A stretch of 8,601 nt of DNA from the NCBI GenBank assembly GCA_017529165.1, contig JAFXNY010000070.1, positions 1 through 8,601 on the forward strand. The letters run 5' to 3'. A program made the translations under genes and the position numbers. Below the pieces are notes generated by a model. The model worked only from the letters and a program-made list of their open reading frames with translations, was not told the DNA's origin and did no database searches. Source of the DNA: Clostridia bacterium. GTDB lineage: Bacteria > Bacillota_A > Clostridia > Oscillospirales > Acutalibacteraceae. How positions within the stretch are numbered: position 1 is the stretch's first letter; every line of letters begins with the position of its first letter. Below are positions 1-4,971 of the stretch, piece by piece.

Positions 1-125
1 ACGTCGGCCTTGACGATGAGGTTGAGTTCAGAGAGCTTGCCTTCCTTCTTGTCGTTGAAGGAATTTTCCAAGGACACGGTCTTACGAGCGCGGAGGTCGC
101 GTTCACGGGCAGCCATGCGGCGCTT
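1..125 (-). pseudogene. infB: Internal fragment of translation initiation factor IF-2 (infB), truncated
   Basis: Read on the minus strand, 41 in-frame codons from about base 125 down to the edge resemble the IF-2 segment that links the domain after the GTPase to the next beta-rich domain. Recognisable pieces are RERDLRARKTVSLEN and ELNLIVKAD; the latter is the very conserved lead-in to the motif normally continued as VQGS in IF-2. The reading frame stays open to the right of base 125, but the residues (IFLLG and onward) no longer look like IF-2, and composition changes from GC-rich codons (CGC, CTC, GTC) to AT-rich DNA. So the similarity ends sharply near 123-128. The gene continues past the left edge. 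It could be a gene disrupted by rearrangement or an assembly chimera; a functional copy is not possible from this sequence. Confidence 0.7.
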
Positions 126-165
126 ACCTAATAAAAATATGCTTGAGATAACCGCGCCCCGGTAC

Positions 166-183
166 TTAAAAATAGGGGTGCAT
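166..183 (-). CDS. Possible five-codon leader ORF (MHPYF)
   Basis: Minus-strand ATG at 183-181 has a good Shine-Dalgarno (AAGGTGG, plus coordinates 189-195) five bases upstream and lies just downstream of a minus-strand promoter (-10 at 204-209). The frame stops after five codons. Immediately downstream, CCCC (175-178 complement) and GGGG (157-160 complement) could form a short hairpin. This may be a regulatory leader peptide whose main gene was replaced by the infB fragment, or the start of a gene broken by a frameshift. It is too short to call confidently. Confidence 0.25.
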   Translation of the reverse strand: MHPYF

Positions 184-203
184 CTTCTCCACCTTACAAT
201 ATT

Positions 204-232
204 ATTATACACCTTGTCAATATTGCACGCAA
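204..232 (-). promoter_or_regulatory. Minus-strand promoter overlapping first dyad
   Basis: On the minus strand the -35 is TTGCGT (bases 227-232) and the -10 is a perfect TATAAT (204-209), with a 17-bp spacer. The -35 lies inside the dyad at 221-234, so a protein bound there would block it. It would transcribe leftward toward the five-codon ORF and the infB scrap. Confidence 0.5.
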
Positions 233-310
233 TAGGCAGATTATACGAAATATAATATATATAGCGCGCAATATTTGTTTATTATTCCGTCTTGTATATA
301 GTGCGCAATA
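221..310. promoter_or_regulatory. Three related 14-bp dyads, candidate operators
   Basis: Dyad 1 (221-234) is a perfect inverted repeat, TATTGC-AC-GCAATA. Dyad 2 (260-273) is TATAGC-GC-GCAATA and dyad 3 (297-310) is TATAGT-GC-GCAATA. All three share the right half-site GCAATA and are spaced 39 and 37 bp apart. Dyad 1 overlaps the -35 of the leftward promoter and dyad 3 fills the spacer of the rightward promoter, which is the arrangement expected for repressor operators. The cognate protein is unknown. Confidence 0.55.
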
Positions 311-320
311 GTGATATAAT
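292..320 (+). promoter_or_regulatory. Promoter for the plus-strand accessory operon
   Basis: TTGTAT (292-297), a 17-bp spacer and perfect TATAAT (315-320) form a good sigma-A promoter. Transcription should begin near 327, shortly before the HIRAN gene. The spacer contains the third dyad (297-310), so the promoter is probably under repression. Confidence 0.65.
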
Positions 321-381
321 ATAATTACCGAAAGGGAAAAACACATTGATAACAGACAAAACAAGAAAGGAAGTAGAAACT

Positions 382-825
382 ATGAAAGAGATTACAAAAA
401 CAAGAAAAGAAGTAATGTACATAGCAAATCAGCTTGTTAAAAAAATCGGCTGTTTATCGGCTGCATTAAAGAGAGCTTGGCAGCTCGTGAAAGCAAAAAA
501 AATGTTTTGTAAGATAGCGGGAGTAACATTCAACCGCCGCCAGGAAGCCTTAAAGAGACTTGAAAACTACATCAGACAGGGCGCAGAAGTAAAAACAACG
601 CTTACAAGAGAAAACAATAATATGACCGACAAAAACGCTATCAAAGTTCTTGTATCGGTCAACGGGTCCGCAGCGTATCACCTGGGTTATATTCCCGCGG
701 AAGTGGCGGCGGTACTTGCCCCTTTAATGGATAAGGTAGGAGAGATTAAAGCACATATTTATAACATAGTCGGCGGTTATGATACTCGCAGCACATACGG
801 CGCGCGCTTGGCTATTCATTTCTAA
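382..825 (+). CDS. HIRAN-domain protein
   Basis: The protein has 147 residues from this ATG. Residues 1-40 are a basic helical segment. Residues 42-147 resemble a HIRAN domain: FCKIAGVTFNRRQEALKRL, then DKNAIKVLV, then the characteristic LGYIPAEVAAVLAPLM. HIRAN domains (for example in the HLTF helicase) bind free 3' ends of single-stranded DNA; bacterial stand-alone versions occur in mobile elements but their role is poorly known. I chose this ATG because AAGGAAG lies eight bases upstream. An in-frame TTG at 346 with GAAAGGG nine bases before it would add 12 residues and is a real alternative, because its context (acacaTTGATaACAGAC) recurs at 883. It is the first gene of the accessory operon, about 55 bases after the predicted transcription start. 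Role in this element is inferred only: DNA-end or replication-fork handling, or defence. Confidence 0.75.
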   Translation: MKEITKTRKEVMYIANQLVKKIGCLSAALKRAWQLVKAKKMFCKIAGVTFNRRQEALKRLENYIRQGAEVKTTLTRENNNMTDKNAIKVLVSVNGSAAYHLGYIPAEVAAVLAPLMDKVGEIKAHIYNIVGGYDTRSTYGARLAIHF

Positions 826-838
826 AAAAAATAATACC

Positions 839-870
839 CCCTGCAAGTCTACCAGCGGCGGGCTTGCGGG
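839..870 (+). promoter_or_regulatory. Hairpin abutting the ribosome binding site of the next ORF
   Basis: CCC(T)GCAAG at 839-847 pairs with CTTGCGGG at 863-870, giving an eight-pair stem with one bulged T and a 15-base loop. The 3' arm contains the first GGG of the GGGAGGT Shine-Dalgarno (868-874) for the UUG-start ORF at 883. There is no U-tract, so a translational effect is more likely than termination. Pairing seen by eye; function inferred. Confidence 0.35.
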
Positions 871-882
871 AGGTACAACACA

Positions 883-981
883 TTGATCACAGACCCAAAA
901 GAGGGCTGCAACTACATTGTAGCACTCTTTTTTGAAAAGGTCAAGAAAAACCAATTTAGAAAAGAGGTATTATATTTATGA
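883..981 (+). CDS. Small UUG-start ORF, 32 codons, translationally coupled
   Basis: The ORF begins TTG-ATC-ACA-GAC, with a very strong GGGAGGT eight bases upstream, encodes 32 residues (MITDPKEGCNYIVALFFEKV, then a Lys-rich tail ending RKEVLYL) and stops at TGA 979-981. That stop overlaps the ATG of the next gene (ATGA, 978-981), a classic coupling arrangement. The start context repeats that of the upstream HIRAN gene (16 of 17 bases at 341-357 and 878-894). In both places the frame opens with ITD and carries RKEV just before an ATG. It may be a leader peptide that sets translation of the downstream gene, or a real small protein. Family unknown. Support comes from the ribosome binding site, the overlap and the repeat. 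Confidence 0.5.
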   Translation: MITDPKEGCNYIVALFFEKVKKNQFRKEVLYL

Positions 982-1253
982 AAATCGATAATAAGGTAAT
1001 GGCACTTGCCGATAGATATATATATGAGGTTTACAATTATTCAGATATACAAGGCTTTGAGCTTTTTCCAAAAACTGAGGAAGCCTTTGACAATTTAAAA
1101 AAAGCACTTATGCCGCCTGATATGGAATTTAACAAAAAATGTGAAATGGAAGACTTGTTAATAGATTGTATTACCGCTTACCAGGAACAGGGCATTTATT
1201 ACGGAATGTTATATATAGTAGAGCGCATAAGAGAAATAAAAGGCTTACTTTGA
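978..1253 (+). CDS. Small acidic protein of unknown function, C-terminal QGxYYG motif
   Basis: The protein has 91 residues, looks soluble and helical, and has no signal peptide or membrane segment. I do not recognise the family by name. Its C-terminal third (LLIDCITAYQEQGIYYGMLY followed by IVERIREIKG) matches in pattern the C-terminus of the third gene of this cassette (EAQKQGFYYGFMCAVEFIK). Small proteins with a helical tail of the type GfxyGxxxA are common in gut clostridial mobile elements. The ATG at 978 has AAAGAGGT ten bases upstream and overlaps the stop of the preceding small ORF, so the two are coupled. The next gene starts 16 bases after the stop. Confidence 0.7.
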   Translation: MKIDNKVMALADRYIYEVYNYSDIQGFELFPKTEEAFDNLKKALMPPDMEFNKKCEMEDLLIDCITAYQEQGIYYGMLYIVERIREIKGLL

Positions 1254-1269
1254 AAAGGAGGTTGAAGCA

Positions 1270-1476
1270 ATGGCAAAATTAAACATAGATAAGGCAATAA
1301 AAAAGGGCTTGGGGCTTGTTCACAAAAACCGCCGCTTTGATATATCTATAATGGATATAAACAAAATAATAGAATTATCAAAAGAGGATAAGGCAACGGC
1401 TGTGTGTGATGCTTTCGATGTCGGCTTTTATCAAGGCTATAAAGCCGCTAAAAACAGAAAAGCGGCGGAAAAATGA
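1270..1476 (+). CDS. Small protein of unknown function
   Basis: The protein has 68 residues and a strong AAAAGGAGGT six bases before the ATG. It is helical, Lys-rich at both ends, with an acidic middle. The tail CDAFDVGFYQGYKAAKNRK echoes the GfYyG-type C-terminus of both neighbours, so the three may be diverged paralogues or share a binding partner. Its stop overlaps the next start (ATGA at 1473-1476), indicating one polycistronic message. Function unknown; no catalytic motif visible. Confidence 0.7.
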   Translation: MAKLNIDKAIKKGLGLVHKNRRFDISIMDINKIIELSKEDKATAVCDAFDVGFYQGYKAAKNRKAAEK

Positions 1477-1778
1477 ACATAGAAAAAAAACTTTTTGAAA
1501 GTTTCGTACTTGAAACGGCAATAAATTATATCTTGGGTGAAGATAATTTAAGGCACTCTGATTTTAAAAGCTATCTGAAAGCGGGCAAAGAACACACAAA
1601 TTTTTATTATGATAACCCAAAATTCAAAAATGAACGTTCACAACTCGAAGATCTTGCCGGGGCGGTTGAGGTTGAGGCACAAAAACAGGGCTTTTATTAT
1701 GGGTTTATGTGCGCCGTTGAGTTCATTAAAACGGGCAAAATGCCGCTTGCATTACAGACACCCGAGGCGGAAACCTAA
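1473..1778 (+). CDS. Small protein of unknown function, QGFYYG motif
   Basis: The protein has 101 residues. The start overlaps the previous stop by four bases, so translation is probably coupled and no separate strong ribosome binding site is needed. The N-terminal two thirds are mixed and polar. Residues near 66-84 (EAQKQGFYYGFMCAVEFIK) repeat the motif of the 91-residue protein encoded at 978. It is the last confident gene of the accessory operon; the terminator follows about 200 bases later. No family assignment can be made from sight. Confidence 0.7.
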   Translation: MNIEKKLFESFVLETAINYILGEDNLRHSDFKSYLKAGKEHTNFYYDNPKFKNERSQLEDLAGAVEVEAQKQGFYYGFMCAVEFIKTGKMPLALQTPEAET

Positions 1779-1823
1779 AAAAATGGCATTAAATGACATA
1801 AGACCGCCGCCGATGCGGCGCGC

Positions 1824-1947
1824 GGGTGTTGGTAGCACCCACCGCAAAAGACAGTAAAAGGATATAACCCCCAGCACAAATTAAATAGGGGTCGGTATTT
1901 CGCAGACCCCCACAAAGCGGGCTTGCCTGCGCCAACAAGTAAGCCCG
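1824..1947 (+). other. Series of hairpins in the operon 3' untranslated region
   Basis: Three dyads follow the last gene: GGGTG...CACCC within 1826-1842; GGGGTC (1888-1893) with GACCCC (1905-1910); and CGGGCTT (1918-1924) with AAGCCCG (1941-1947). ACCCCC at 1867-1872 could compete for the GGGGT of the second hairpin. None has a clear U-tract, so they may be mRNA-stabilising or regulatory rather than terminators. Confidence 0.4.
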
Positions 1948-1980
1948 TATTTCGTCTTTTTTCGTCAATTCGTCAAAACA

Positions 1981-2010
1981 AGGACAGCTGCAAGGCTGTC
2001 TTTTTTCTTT
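1981..2010 (+). terminator. Intrinsic terminator of the accessory operon
   Basis: GACAGC (1983-1988) and GCTGTC (1995-2000) form a six-pair stem with loop TGCAAG, followed by six Ts (2001-2006) and a further T-rich run. This is a textbook Rho-independent terminator on the plus strand. Confidence 0.8.
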
Positions 2011-2024
2011 AGCGGTATTTTGCC

Positions 2025-2062
2025 CGGACAGCTCCGCCCGCTTTTGGGCGGCGGCTCTGCCC
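2025..2062. repeat. GC-rich hairpin
   Basis: CCGCCC (2034-2039) and GGGCGG (2046-2051) close a six-base loop. Outer pairs (AGC with GCT, CAG with CTG) extend the stem with small internal loops. Only a weak T run follows. It may back up the preceding terminator. Confidence 0.4.
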
Positions 2063-2163
2063 TCTTTAACCCCACCCCCCTATAGAAAATTTACCCCCGT
2101 TAAAATTTGGGTGGGCACATCGGTCAAGTTTTGCGGGGGTGTGGCTCTTTCAACGGGGGGATA

Positions 2164-2201
2164 TGTCAACTTTTGACAACATTATATACAATATATATAA
2201 A
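2164..2201 (+). promoter_or_regulatory. Strong orphan promoter preceded by a dyad
   Basis: TTGACA (2173-2178), a 17-bp spacer and TATAAA (2196-2201) make a near-consensus sigma-A promoter pointing into DNA with no protein gene. The -35 is the right arm of the perfect inverted repeat TGTCAA-CTT-TTGACA (2164-2178), which could also be an operator. Confidence 0.55.
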
Positions 2202-2205
2202 TTTA

Positions 2206-2329
2206 ATTTCAGGTTTTATCAGGTTTTCTTGTACAATATACACAACACAAAATCAGAAAAATAATTCCCCGCGCCCTCTATTTATGCGGGTTTGCGGCAT
2301 AATAAACCCGAACTATAGTTCGATTTTTT
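2206..2329 (+). ncRNA. Candidate small RNA, about 120 nt
   Basis: Transcription from the promoter at 2173-2201 should start near 2206-2210. The only good stop before the converging operon is CGAAC-TATA-GTTCG (2309-2322) followed by ATTTTTT (to 2329). In between, CGGGTTT (2287-2293) pairs with AAACCCG (2304-2310), overlapping the terminator stem by two bases, so the two hairpins partly exclude each other. There is also a direct repeat TCAGGTTTT (about 2209-2227). No ORF with a ribosome binding site exists in the segment. The call rests on promoter and terminator geometry only; no family recognised. Confidence 0.4.
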
Positions 2330-2367
2330 AACGCAGGAAATGCTAACATTTACTAACATTTTTCAAT

Positions 2368-2392
2368 AAAAAAGGGCAGACAATACGCGCCC
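2368..2392 (-). terminator. Weak intrinsic terminator of the early operon
   Basis: On the minus strand, downstream of the sigma-like gene, GGGC and GCCC (plus coordinates 2389-2392 and 2374-2377) enclose an 11-base loop and are followed by six Ts (complement of 2368-2373). The stem is short, so some readthrough is likely. Confidence 0.4.
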
Positions 2393-2462
2393 ACCCTCTT
2401 TTAAATAGTCCGAAATTTGCGGCTTTTCCCTATATTTATTATACTATATATAGGATCTTATT

Positions 2463-3236
2463 TCAAGGTTTTTCAAGTTTTTCAATAGATAATATAAGTT
2501 TTTCCGCCCCTCGTCCTATCTGTTCCCGCTTTAGTGCTGCCCACTCTACCGCGCTTGTGTGTGTTATTTTAAAGGTATTTAAGGTAATATGCCTATAAAA
2601 GCAATTATTATATGCCTGTATTTCGGGGCTTCTTTTCAGCCGCCGCAAAATTTTTTTGTGCCAGTCATATATACACCCCTGGGAGACGTTGAAAAGCCCG
2701 GCTATATCCTTAAGGCTCTTTTGTCTTACATAGTGCAGCCAAATTATAGAAAACTGCTTTTTGTTCAGTCGGCGGCGGCACGCTTGCCACAGTCTCCCGC
2801 CGTCTATTTTGTTTATGGTCTTATCCTCGAAGCTCCCCGCCGTGTCGGGTATCAGATCGCCGATAGTTAAATCGAGATTGGCTTTTATTGATGTATCAAG
2901 GGATATTGTTTTTATAGTGTCCTTAACTTTGGTATAGTCATTGACGGGAATATGTACCGCCGCCGATCGTGCGCTGTATTCGTGCAGCATAATTTTTAAA
3001 GCCTGCCCGTAATATGTGATAAATTTACACTTTTTTGAACTGTCGAATTTTGCGGCGCACTCACATAGAGTTATATAACTCTCTTGCTTCAAGTCTTCAA
3101 AGTGGATCTTGCCGCCGCATTTGGTTATAATAGTATTGGTAAATGCTTCATTTTGCAAGAATAAAGTTTCAAGGTGTTCTTTTGGGAAAATGCCGCCTTG
3201 TATCAGACTAACTAATTTTTCATTAGATAAGTCCAT
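2463..3236 (-). CDS. Sigma-70-like transcription factor of phage/ICE type
   Basis: The protein has 257 residues. Residues about 44-97 look like sigma region 2 (HFEDLKQESYITLCECAAKF, then FITYYGQALK). Residues about 156-202 look like region 4, with a helix-turn-helix (SLKDIAGLFNVSQGCIYDWH and a following basic stretch KKILRRLKR). The last 55 residues (YRHITLNTFKITHTSAVEWA) form an extra tail that I associate with sigma-like proteins of clostridial phages and integrative elements. It would direct RNA polymerase to element promoters or act as an activator; this is inference. It is the last gene of the minus-strand early operon. The ATG at 3236 follows GGGGGTTGAGCT, an acceptable ribosome binding site. 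Missing or weak conservation in the core-binding part means it could be a sigma-related regulator rather than a true sigma factor. Confidence 0.7.
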   Translation of the reverse strand: MDLSNEKLVSLIQGGIFPKEHLETLFLQNEAFTNTIITKCGGKIHFEDLKQESYITLCECAAKFDSSKKCKFITYYGQALKIMLHEYSARSAAVHIPVNDYTKVKDTIKTISLDTSIKANLDLTIGDLIPDTAGSFEDKTINKIDGGRLWQACRRRLNKKQFSIIWLHYVRQKSLKDIAGLFNVSQGCIYDWHKKILRRLKRSPEIQAYNNCFYRHITLNTFKITHTSAVEWAALKREQIGRGAEKLILSIEKLEKP

Positions 3237-3259
3237 AGCTCAACCCCCGCAAACGTTTA

Positions 3260-3313
3260 TTATATTGTAACCTGTTCGCCCTTGATAGATTTTCCTGCTT
3301 TCAGATGTGCCAT
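3260..3313 (-). CDS. Possible 17-codon ORF between helicase loader and sigma-like gene
   Basis: In the 100-base gap an ATG at 3313-3311 is preceded by GAGGTGCTTTGAT, a good ribosome binding site, and encodes 17 residues (MAHLKAGKSIKGEQVTI). It is short, Lys-rich and of unknown function. It may be a small peptide or a coupling leader for the sigma-like gene that starts 24 bases after its stop. Confidence 0.3.
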   Translation of the reverse strand: MAHLKAGKSIKGEQVTI

Positions 3314-3336
3314 ATCAAAGCACCTCATATTGTCTT

Positions 3337-3888
3337 TTACGGTTTGTCAATAGTTGTCAGTTTTTCCGCATTATTGCCTATTTGGATGTTTCCTTCCGCA
3401 GCAACAAGCAGGGAATTATCAAGCATACCACTTTCAAGTCTAATCTTGTACTCTTTTATAATGCCCTTTATGTAAAAGTCGGTGTCTGTAAGGCTGCGCT
3501 GGCTTTGATAATACAATTCCCCGGCATTTCCCACCACTTTTTTTAAATCATCGGGGAGGCGGTCAAACTCTGCCTGGCTATTAAATGCGCTGTTGCTTAA
3601 CGCTCTTTTAAGTAGGCAGGTAATTTCGCCGTCATCAAGGCTTTTTCCAAACACACAGCGTATTATATTTAACAAGTGGGCGGGTTTGGGTGCAAATCCG
3701 CTTGTATTTGTTTTACGGTATTGGCGAAAAGCCATTTCGACAAGTTCCGCACTCACATCGCATAGATCCTCTTGCCAAAGTTTAGCCCTGACGGCCATTT
3801 CTTCTTTACCGCCCGGTTTTTCATTGGGATAAATAATATTTATTTGACCCAATAAGATCATAATTTCATTAAACGTCAATTGTATCAC
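3337..3888 (-). CDS. Helicase loader/inhibitor-like replication protein (G39P-type)
   Basis: The protein has 183 residues. Residues 1-78 match the pattern of the N-terminal domain of SPP1 G39P, the loader and inhibitor of the G40P helicase: LTFNEIMILLGQINIIYPNE, then LWQEDLCDVSAELVEMAF, then the GFAPKPAHLLNII segment that closes the domain. The rest is polar and variable, as usual where the helicase-binding tail lies. It follows the initiator gene and overlaps it by 20 bases, as in phage replication modules, so it likely delivers a replicative helicase to the origin. No helicase gene lies in the window, so the host enzyme is the probable client. Start: GTG at 3888 is listed; a TTG at 3879 has AGGAG better spaced (eight bases) and is a serious alternative. 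Confidence 0.7.
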   Translation of the reverse strand: MIQLTFNEIMILLGQINIIYPNEKPGGKEEMAVRAKLWQEDLCDVSAELVEMAFRQYRKTNTSGFAPKPAHLLNIIRCVFGKSLDDGEITCLLKRALSNSAFNSQAEFDRLPDDLKKVVGNAGELYYQSQRSLTDTDFYIKGIIKEYKIRLESGMLDNSLLVAAEGNIQIGNNAEKLTTIDKP

Positions 3889-4774
3889 TCCTCTTCCTTT
3901 TTTCCTCTTCCATTTCCCTAAGTAAATCGAAATATGGGTTGCCCGTGCTTTCGGTCTTGTTGCTTTGGGATATAGTATTTGTATAATTTCCTTCCAGTAC
4001 CTTTATAAAATTATTGGGCATAACAAACCAATCAAACGTAATGACCCAACCCTTGTTATTCTTTCCTTGAAGGAAGTCACTTAACCTTATGTTGTCTATC
4101 GCGCTAATGACCGCATCAAGACTATATTGCTTTATTCTTGCCCTAAGGGCGTTATGCCGTTTGGTACCCGATGCGATCTTAACAACTTTTTTAATGCCGT
4201 ATACCTCTAAGGTGTTCCACTCGGACGTGATGCGTTGCACGTCAGTGCAACAATCTATATCGTTAGATATAGATATACTCTTGTTATCATTGTTTACATT
4301 GTTATCATTGTTATCATTGTTGTTAGCTGTTAGCTGTCTGTTAAGTGTCTGTTGATTGTCTGTTAGCTGTCTGTTAAGTGTCTGTTGGTTGTCTGTTAAA
4401 TCGTCTGTTGATAAATAATCTTTAACTTGATATTTTGCCCAATTTACTATGGTTATAAGCCTGTTTTGTCTTGTTGATTTGTCTGTTAAAAAACCAAGTT
4501 TTTCAAAACGCTTTAAAGTTGTTCTAACTTTTTGTACTGTTATATTTTTACCACATTTTTTTACAATGTTAGGCAATGAAGTTACAAACTGTCCGGCTTG
4601 AACTTCATACAATTTACCGTTAAATTCCCACTTGTTGGGTTTATGATTAGCCATTAACAAAAGCGTTATTAATATTGTTTTTTGTTCCGGTGTGCTGCAA
4701 CACCAAATAGGCTTATCTAACAAATCACGCCACAAACAAATCCACCCGCCGCCAGGAGCGTTTTGATCATTCAC
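3869..4774 (-). CDS. Phage-type replication initiator (replisome organizer)
   Basis: The protein has 301 residues. Residues about 9-116 resemble the winged-helix N-terminal domain of phage replisome organizers (GWICLWRDLLDKPIW, ILITLLLMANHKPNKW, VRTTLKRFEKLGFL). Residues 121-171 are a low-complexity linker with the 11-residue unit LTDNQQTLNRQ twice and an Asn-rich stretch. Residues about 176-264 form the conserved C-terminal module ending WVITFDWFVMPNNFIKVLEG, usual in clostridial phage and ICE initiators and thought to contact the helicase loader. It would bind the origin and start element replication. The linker DNA itself is an iteron array (4335-4400), implying the origin lies within the gene, as in lambda O. 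It precedes the helicase loader and follows the excisionase-like gene by 12 bases; its own ribosome binding site is only moderate (GGCGGTGAG), so coupling is likely. Confidence 0.8.
   Translation of the reverse strand: MNDQNAPGGGWICLWRDLLDKPIWCCSTPEQKTILITLLLMANHKPNKWEFNGKLYEVQAGQFVTSLPNIVKKCGKNITVQKVRTTLKRFEKLGFLTDKSTRQNRLITIVNWAKYQVKDYLSTDDLTDNQQTLNRQLTDNQQTLNRQLTANNNDNNDNNVNNDNKSISISNDIDCCTDVQRITSEWNTLEVYGIKKVVKIASGTKRHNALRARIKQYSLDAVISAIDNIRLSDFLQGKNNKGWVITFDWFVMPNNFIKVLEGNYTNTISQSNKTESTGNPYFDLLREMEEEKRKRSDTIDV
4281..4325. repeat. AT-rich 9-bp repeats beside the iterons, candidate unwinding element
   Basis: Five tandem 9-bp units read TTGTTATCA, TTGTTTACA, TTGTTATCA, TTGTTATCA and TTGTTGTTA on the plus strand, with AT-rich DNA to the left (about 4250-4280). 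On the coding strand they specify the Asn/Asp-rich linker. Their position directly next to the iteron array matches an AT-rich DNA unwinding element. The 9-bp period is also three codons, so protein-level repetition cannot be excluded. Confidence 0.5.
4335..4409. repeat. Iteron array: six tandem 11-bp repeats, candidate replication origin
   Basis: The plus strand carries TGTCTGTT at 4335, 4346, 4357, 4368, 4379 and 4390, each followed by three variable bases, so the period is exactly 11 bp. A seventh copy (CGTCTGTT, 4402-4409) follows at 12 bp and a stray eighth (TGTCTGTT) lies at 4480-4487. Eleven bp is about one helical turn, placing all copies on one DNA face. The array lies in the linker of the replication initiator gene next to AT-rich repeats, the same plan as the lambda origin within gene O. 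The likely binder is the initiator's N-terminal domain. Confidence 0.7.
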
Positions 4775-4786
4775 ACGCTCACCGCC

Positions 4787-4969
4787 TTATACATATATTT
4801 TTTCCTCGAAGTATCGGCGGCTTATCTTACCATGTACAATAATCTTTCCCCGGCTCTCAAGTTCCTTGTTCATCTTGCGAATAATAGTATATGCCATAGA
4901 CTTGGAGATGCTCATATACTCCGCGACATCCGCCGCCGTAAGGAATTTCTTTTCTTGTGTGTTTTGCAT
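4787..4969 (-). CDS. Excisionase/AlpA-like helix-turn-helix protein
   Basis: The protein has 60 residues. The first 35 form a winged-helix-type HTH (KFLTAADVAEYMSISKSMAY, then TIIRKMNKEL), followed by the typical end RGKIIVHGKISRRYFEEKIY seen in small DNA-binding proteins of clostridial phages and ICEs, where such proteins act as excisionases or as regulators. Given a tyrosine integrase two kilobases away, it is a good candidate for the recombination directionality factor; this is inference. I chose the ATG at 4969 because GGAGGT sits six bases before it; another ATG at 4975 would abut the ribosome binding site and overlap the preceding stop (ATGA). It is in the early operon under the repressor switch, as expected for an excision gene. 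Confidence 0.7.
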   Translation of the reverse strand: MQNTQEKKFLTAADVAEYMSISKSMAYTIIRKMNKELESRGKIIVHGKISRRYFEEKIYV

Positions 4970-4971
4970 TG

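Noticed and set aside
1609..1857. 82-residue plus-strand ORF and its last 24 codons from 1783
   Set aside because: Mostly out-of-frame shadow of the 101-residue gene; the tail has no ribosome binding site.
2066..2160. G-quadruplex or nick site in the C/G-run tract
   Set aside because: Runs of C on one side (2073-2082, 2093-2097) and of G on the other (2135-2160) are noticeable, but no regular four-run motif or rep-type nick sequence could be supported.
2107..2331. 74-residue plus-strand ORF
   Set aside because: It crosses the orphan promoter and terminator, has no ribosome binding site and low-complexity AT-rich content.
3307..4355. Plus-strand ORFs opposite the helicase loader and initiator
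   Set aside because: All are antisense shadows of well-supported minus-strand genes and lack ribosome binding sites.
4335..4409. CRISPR array
   Set aside because: Repeat units are 11 bp and contiguous, without unique spacers, and lie inside a coding gene; they fit iterons.
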